Shown piece by piece: positions 58,070-64,000 of a stretch of 64,000 nt of DNA. Position 1 is the stretch's first letter, and every line of letters begins with the position of its first letter. The notes beneath the pieces were generated by a model. That model was given only the letters and a program-made list of their open reading frames with translations, did no database searches and was not told the origin of the DNA. Origin of the DNA: Pyrenula massariospora (lineage: Eukaryota; Ascomycota; Eurotiomycetes; Pyrenulales; Pyrenulaceae); the NCBI GenBank assembly GCA_021030905.1, contig JAGFMI010000022.1, positions 310,001-374,000 on the forward strand, written 5' to 3'. The position numbers and the translations under genes are program-made.

Positions 58070-59859
58070 TCTCCCTATCGTGGCGTGTGTGAGGTGATGT
58101 CATACTTGGCGCAAACCTGGTAGGATAAAGATTGGTTGCTCTTGATTCGATGGAGTTTTGAGATCGAATGGGCATTAGCCGTTTGATACATGTCGAGCAG
58201 ACCACTGCACCAAAAGACTGGCTGTGATGACCAGATAGATAGACTGCTTCTTGTTCGACAATGCAGGGAGATTGATTCAACTCGCCGACTTAATCAAAAA
58301 GTGAGATTCTCAGCCTGAGCGTTCAAATGCGTCCATCATGTTTGTGACTTTGATGCCTTCGCAATTAAGCCGTGCCATAGTCCTACCATTACGTGCCGTG
58401 ACAAACTTCAATTTGTCCTATTCTTTGATCGACCACGCGTATACGCGGGTGATCGAAAGATCATGAAAGGCCCCGAAAGACATCGTCAACAATCCCAAGC
58501 AGTAGCTCAAGGCAGAAGGTTAATTCGAAATTTCCCTAAGGCTTCTAAGTGAAATATGGTATCGTCCGTGTGGTGTCGTACCTAGATAGCAGTACAGGGA
58601 GTATCTGGCTAACGAATTCGTCTTCATAAGTAGATTTTTGGATCAAGACGTCTATGTATCCGGCTTGCTAGTCTCAATTAAGAGATATAGTGATATTGAC
58701 TACTGATTTGTTCGAAGTCGTCGCTACGTATAATGATCCGGCCACATGATATTAAGTCCTTGTAGCTTAGCCTTGTTATATCTGTCCTAATATCCTTTTT
58801 GAAACTGATTCTGTGAGTGGTACTAGACGATTTGCTAGCTATCACAGTCAGACTTCTCGAATTACTCGATCTACAAATATCTTTCTCATAGCATTGCATA
58901 TATTTCTCTTAGCCCGAACGCCCCAGTGATCCCGCCCCAGTGGTCCTCTTCAGATGCATCTCTCACGGCTAGAAATCAGCGGCGAAGTGACCGGGACTGA
59001 ATTAATTGACAGTAATATCCCGTATTGTGCTACTCTTTCGCAAACTTAAAGAGCGTATAATGCAGAAGTTACCCTTAAAGACTTCACAGAAGGTACAGTC
59101 CAGAGCGAGGCTGGCTGTAGTCTCGCAAGCTCATCTTTTGTGGAAAACAACCCGCAAAGGACGACCTACGCTTCTCCTGGGTGGACACTTACTGCATATA
59201 GGGATGGAATGTTGTACGCGTATAGATGACGCCGTACGAAAGAGGAGCTATGTGCCGCCGAAAACGATAGATCTATTTGGTCGAGCCTTGCAGGGCGACC
59301 AATCAAGCTGTGTTTTAGGCGGCACCCCACCTTGGAGATAGCCTTCCATCTTTCTTGCCTTTCGTAACCTCTTATGCTCTGCCTTGCGTCTGCCTTGGCG
59401 GGATCGGTGGCTGAGATTGCCTAATAAGAAAAATGCCGCACGTTGGAAGCTTTGTTCCCACGGTGAACGCAGGTGCAGGTAGTGGGTGTTTGTTAACAAC
59501 AAAACCTCACCCTCTGTGTAAAGGAACGACTTATATCTTGGAACTTGTTCAAGGTACTTTAATTTCCAAGCAAGGTCGCAGCACAAATAACAGAGTTAAT
59601 ATGTCAGTCGCGCGAACTCACAGTATTCTTTCAAGTTCATTTCTCCGTCATTTAGGTTATTCCCATATTGAGCTCTACCTTTACGCACGGCTGTAAGTCC
59701 ATCCAGGCTGCTCTCTTCCATCTCATACTCGAGCTCATCCTACACAGGGACTCTTTACAAGCCTTCCAAATCCGCAACATGTGAGCCGTACCTCCGCCGC
59801 CATCAGTGAAAACAAACGGTTGTAGCTCTCTGGAAACGAACAGACATTCAGACAGTCGG
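58070..59859. other. Intergenic, nothing recognised
   Basis: Short frames only on both strands (for example 59006-59341 and 59248-59586). 58600-58900 is AT-rich. It should contain the ankyrin gene promoter. Confidence 0.5.
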
Positions 59860-61848
59860 ATGGCAGAAATCTTTGCAACAGCTACTGCCGCAGTCGGTGT
59901 CGTTGCTGCAGCCGGCCAACTTCTTGACGGCATCGTGAAGCTGAAAGCCTTCTGCGCCGGCATTCGAGACATCCCGAGCGATATCGAAAATGCAGTCGAG
60001 GATTTGGCGGCTCTGACCGACGTCCTTGAGTACATTCGGACGCGTACCGATCACGACACTCTCTCGCACACGCTGGGTCGTGAAACCTGCATGTGTACAA
60101 GACTTGTTGAGAGGATACAGCAGAGCTCGCAGCATGTGGGTGAAGTTCTTCAAGAGATGCAAAGAACTGTTGGGAAGAGGAAGTACTGGGGCCGGGTCAA
60201 GGGCTTAGGTATGAAGAGAAAACTTGAAATGGCAACTTCGCGCGTTGAAAGGGCTCAAAATCTGTTCCTTTTGACGCTTGCTACCGATAGCAGGTATAGG
60301 GTTGATATATCAAACCTCTTGTTCGCTGCTGACTTTACTAGCGTCATGATTCGCAAAGGCCTCGAGGACCGGGATCAAGGATTCACCGCACCGTCCTGCC
60401 TCGCTAGAACCGTCTCTAGCACACACAAAGTCACCAGTACGTCAACTACAAATTGTGTGGTACCCATGAACTGCAAGCACCTCATCACAATAGAGCAAGA
60501 CGCAGAGGGTGACGAAGCCATCTGTCCCCCGAAGCAGAGAAGGTTCAGAACTATTCGACCCATGTCTAGCACGATGAGATTGAAATTCCCGATACTGCTT
60601 TTAAGTCGGATGTAGGAGCTGAACGTCTATCACGCCAGTCAAGGCTGGGACTTTTGCTTTCGATCGTATCGGATTTTTCCATATTTAACAGGAATCTTCG
60701 GGCCTATTTGGTGTGGAGATCTGGCAGAGGTCCGCCGAATGTTGTCGGACAAAGAGGCATCCATATGGGATCGGGATCCATCTGGCGATACCGTCCTCCA
60801 CTACGCAGCCCGAAGGTGTGGAGCCTCCGATGATGCTCTCGCCATCCTCGAATATCTAGTGAATAGCGGTGTGGACATCAATGCCACTAACTTCTGGGGA
60901 GAGCCTGTTCACACCAAGTTCGGCTCTGAGGTATCATTCGATAATACTGCCCAAAACCGGCGGCTGGTGGATGCTTACCGACTGTTCTTACGCCAATCAG
61001 ACTGGCTTTTACCAATTGCTATTACAGACTCGAATTTCCCTTCCCAATGGAGGGCTGACGAGATGTGGCTGGGGAGTACGCCCACAGAAGCTGCTCGTTT
61101 AGTTTTGAACGAAACGTGGCCCCAATGGGACAAAAGTCCAATTGGAGACCGTCTAGAAACTGTCTTTTCAGACTGGGATCTGCTCACAGGACTGACCCCT
61201 TTATCCATGCAGTCTTACTTCGACCAGGAGACGCTGGAGAAGTCGTTGGCCATGTGCAGTCCCCGCGCCCAAGCTGCGTTTGCTAGATATGTCTTGCGAC
61301 AATTAGGCCAGCAGTTGGCTGGAGGCTTGCAAAACCAAATTGAGGCGGTCCGGCAGATCTTGAAAATCGTGATCAGCACTAGCAGCAATCTTACTAGCCG
61401 ACATGGGCCCGAATGGTCCCCACTGCATCAATTTCTATGTTCCTATATCCACGCATTTCGGATGGACCCCAAAGACTATGGAAGGATACGGTCATGTAAG
61501 AGGCTGCGGCCGAAGAGGATGGGCGATTTAGCTCGAGAAGGCTTAAAGCGTTACATTTCAGAGATGTTGCGGCTAGGGGTAGATGTCAGCTCATTGATTC
61601 GACTGGAGAGGGAATATCTCCGGGACAGCACACTAGAGTCAGACTCCCGGCCATCCATCTACTATATTTGGGATAAGTTCTATTCATCAACATTGCGTTT
61701 TAAAATAATAGGTTTTGACTCTGGACCGAATTCGGATGACTGGCATCTCTGGCTGACGAATCCGTATGATGAATGGGCGGGAGACTTCTGGGCTCTGGTT
61801 GAGCCTCCTGAACGATCGATGCCAGGCGCATGGGACGACAGTGAATAG
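59860..61848 (+). CDS. Ankyrin protein with fungal STAND-type N-terminus, interrupted by an in-frame TAG
   Basis: One frame of 663 codons with a single TAG at 60613-60615. I start at 59860 (MAEIFATATAAVGVVAAAG) because this is the usual opening of the fungal N-terminal helical domain found on NACHT/ankyrin proteins; the longer frame begins at 59806. The first part continues as IRDIPSDIENAVEDLAALTDVLEYI and a helical region up to about residue 160. After the TAG the frame reads ASQGWDFCFRSYRIFPYLTG and GDLAEVRRML, the conserved lead-in to ankyrin repeats, then one clear repeat (DPSGDTVLHYAA ... YLVNSGVDINATN), and ends with the family-like DEWAGDFWALVEPPE. No intron of workable size removes the stop. 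Such proteins belong to fungal self/non-self recognition repertoires. Confidence 0.75.
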
Positions 61849-62167
61849 AGCTGCAGTCCTTAAGCTAGATGACGTTAAGAATGAGTCTATCAATTGGAGA
61901 GTTGGTCAGGCGAAGCGTAGACTGCTTGAGGCTGGAGAGAACGCCACCTTGCCTAAACAGTCTTACAATTTAGCGCGAAAACTATCACAAGCAAACCGCG
62001 ATGGGGTCAGTGTACCTTTCTTTCACTAAACCTTTTGGGGGGGTAAGGTTAAATATAGACTGTGCTAGATGGCGCACGTTCCAGAGCATAATGTGTGTGT
62101 GGATGAATGTGCGAGGATAGATTTTGTCTTAAACCTGACACCTTTGACCCCGCTTAGGGAAACTTCT

Positions 62168-62265
62168 ATCCACCTACCTACCTACATCTGCCTGCCTACC
62201 TACATCCGCCTGCCTACCTACATCCATCTGCCAATCTACATCCACCTACCTACCTACCTACTTAC
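62168..62265. repeat. CCTACCTACATCC-type minisatellite
   Basis: About six imperfect units built from CCTA tetramers interleaved with CATCYGCCTG segments. Confidence 0.8.
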
Positions 62266-62339
62266 AGCCTCACTGTCGCCCGATATCCTCACTTTCAACC
62301 CTCGCCGTCGCCATTTTACATGAGAAAATCTAGTATTAG

Positions 62340-62840
62340 ACTATGTTCTGCCGTCTGCAGACAGATACAGGATTTATTCAACTATATAGAATTATCTGCA
62401 GACAGCTGCACAGGTAATTCTTTGTATAGAGCCGTCTACAGACAAACATACAGCCAATTTACTGCGCAGAGTTCTCTTTAGAGCTCCAGCAAGCCTTAGA
62501 GCAAATAGAATTACAACGGCCGGAGTCACATTCTTAGGAAATTAAATATAATCAGTAGCAAGAGGGGAATGCAGAAAGCAATAATAAAGAGCTAATAGAT
62601 ACCTGTACTTATCTCTTCACATAGCTCTATACATAAAACTCTTAAATGGACCAAATACATTAATCAAGGCACCAAAATTATAGTATTTGGCGTCGGCGAG
62701 GTCTAGAATCGTGAATAATAAGATGACCCTAATTTGTTTATATTCAACCGTGCATACAAGGATGCACAACAATATATTCTATATAATTTTAATGTAATAC
62801 AGTTAATAGAACAATATAAAAAACCAAACCATAAACAAGT
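62340..62840. mobile_element. AT-rich fossil of a possible transposable element
   Basis: Composition changes sharply to AT-rich, with recurring CTGCAGACAG-like words near 62350-62450. Between about 62469 and 62621 the plus strand reads as a Gln/Glu-rich helix (SLELQQALEQIELQRPES) interrupted by a few stops, as expected of an old element aged by C-to-T mutation. Family not identifiable by eye; whether it is a DNA transposon or something else is open. Confidence 0.3.
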
Positions 62841-63765
62841 CAGACTCTCCCCCCTATAGAAGCACCTCGATCCAACCTGTTGCGCTTTCAGCCTCTATTC
62901 TGCCCCCGGACTATCTCCCCAATCAAAATGCGCGTCATTCCCTCCACCTAATCTCGTTTGACCCTCCCACATAAATCTTCACCTCGGCCCCCGAGCATGC
63001 ACGCTCTTTCGTAGTAGAAGTCGATGTTTCGAGCGATCGCTGAAGTTTGCAGCACTGAAGTAAAGTTCCGCTGTGCACGGACAGAAATCAACATACATAC
63101 CCGGTGGTGAGGACGGTTGTGATACCTGCCGATTAGAATTGTCTTGGGTCAGTGTCGTCTGGCGGTGCGGATGTGGATTTACGGATTGGAAGCTAGCGCG
63201 GTGGTGGGCGGGAAGGTTGTTGGTTTGTGGGTCAACATACGGGGGTGAATAAGAGAGGGTTGATTGTGGGGTCTTTTCGTTGTCACCACAGTTCTAAGGA
63301 AAGTGTAAGGCTTAGGATCATGTTCGCCTGTGCATGATCTCTGTACGGCTGTAGGGAAGTAGCGAAGGGTCAAGGGGTCTAGACTTGGTAAAGGTGTAGG
63401 GATTTTATAGAAGTCGTTTATTCGTATTTGTTAGAATCTCAATTGCTTTATGAGAAGAGGTCAAATGTATGAATCTAGGCGACGCAGACGAATGATCTTT
63501 TCTCCGGTCACGTACTAGATATGGCTTAAAATCTACTTTGTGGAGCCGTTCAAGCACTAGATGTAGTTCAGATCCTTTTTCGTGGAGCCGGTCAAATCCT
63601 TTAACATTATCTGGATCGCGTATGCAACGAGGAAATGCCTGAGAGAGGACTGAGAACCGGCGTCTCCCTTCGTGAAAATCTCGATTCTGGCTTGTAAGTA
63701 TTTGTTGCTTGTTTCCATGATTACGGGACAAGTCACCAGTCAGTATGGCCTTCCGACTGGGTCCC

Positions 63766-64000
63766 TTACTTGGTCTGGATGCTCTTCCGAATGCCGCTCA
63801 TCCAGTTGGCGTAAGCATCCCAGTCCGGTTCCGGCTTCTCCCGGTGAATATACCCCCAATCAGCGGAACTTTCATCTAGCTGTTCGTCACTCCTGTCTTC
63901 GTTGTAAATATTCACTCCAAGTTCCTGCAGTTGTTCTCTCACTGGATTTGGCATCTCATCCCTAGTTGACAGGTGAACGAACATTGTTTCCTGCCAATTC
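63766..64000 (-). CDS. 3' end of a gene running off the right edge
   Basis: The frame is open to the window edge: in-frame codons (NWQET) precede the first methionine at 63984, so the visible 77 residues are probably the C-terminus of a longer protein. Sequence is acidic with tryptophans (EKPEPDWDAYANWMSGI). No domain recognised. Confidence 0.5.
   Translation of the reverse strand, partial: NWQETMFVHLSTRDEMPNPVREQLQELGVNIYNEDRSDEQLDESSADWGYIHREKPEPDWDAYANWMSGIRKSIQTK

Larger units (their letters stand above)
61849..63765. other. Intergenic: minisatellite, AT-rich relic, promoter-like remainder
   Basis: Contains the CCTA-rich repeat (62168-62265) and the AT-rich relic (62340-62840), both listed separately. 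62840-63765 has only short frames. Confidence 0.5.

Noticed and set aside
1-64000. CRISPR arrays, rRNA operons or telomeric repeats
   Set aside because: No regularly spaced identical repeats, rRNA-like blocks or TTAGGG arrays were seen; the gene structure is eukaryotic.

Overview
The window is nuclear DNA of a filamentous ascomycete (Pezizomycotina). The genes carry short GT-AG introns of about 45-115 nt. The gene families are typical of that group: Zn2Cys6 regulators, a HET-domain protein, a CHAT-domain protein, an ankyrin protein with a fungal STAND-type N-terminus, a SAT4-type rhodopsin-like membrane protein, a DUF3638/DUF3645 giant protein, and the plant-cell-wall enzymes GH11 and CE15-CBM1. 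The wall enzymes and small cysteine-rich secreted proteins suggest a plant-associated or saprotrophic species. A Leotiomycete is my best guess, but nothing here proves the class. I reconstructed exons by reading splice sites and frame continuity by eye.

Layout. 0-10 kb: the 3' end of a disordered protein with a cysteine motif, two related small secreted cysteine-rich proteins, a RING-like protein and an F-box/2EXR-like protein. 10-20 kb: a HET gene whose 3' part lies in other frames, then a short-chain dehydrogenase, a Zn2Cys6 regulator and an MFS transporter, which form a small regulator-enzyme-exporter group. 20-34 kb: GH11 xylanase, CHAT protein with an in-frame stop, a small spliced gene, a second Zn2Cys6 regulator, a diverged tandem repeat, a secreted beta-lactamase-fold protein and a CE15 glucuronoyl esterase with a C-terminal CBM1. 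34-48 kb: a Ser/Thr/Pro-rich secreted protein, a secreted HExxH metallopeptidase, the SAT4-type membrane protein with a 5-nt exon, and a cytochrome P450. 48-64 kb: a 3,084-residue DUF6606/DUF3638/DUF3645 protein with helicase-like motifs, an ankyrin protein with one in-frame stop, an AT-rich relic, and the 3' end of a gene that leaves the right edge.

How the parts fit. GH11, CE15-CBM1 and the secreted peptidase would act outside the cell on plant polymers. The SDR, regulator and transporter look like a minimal detoxification or secondary-metabolite unit; between the regulator and transporter lies a regular array of CGG triplets that looks like an operator. HET, CHAT and ankyrin/STAND-type genes all belong to fungal self/non-self recognition repertoires, and each is interrupted here.
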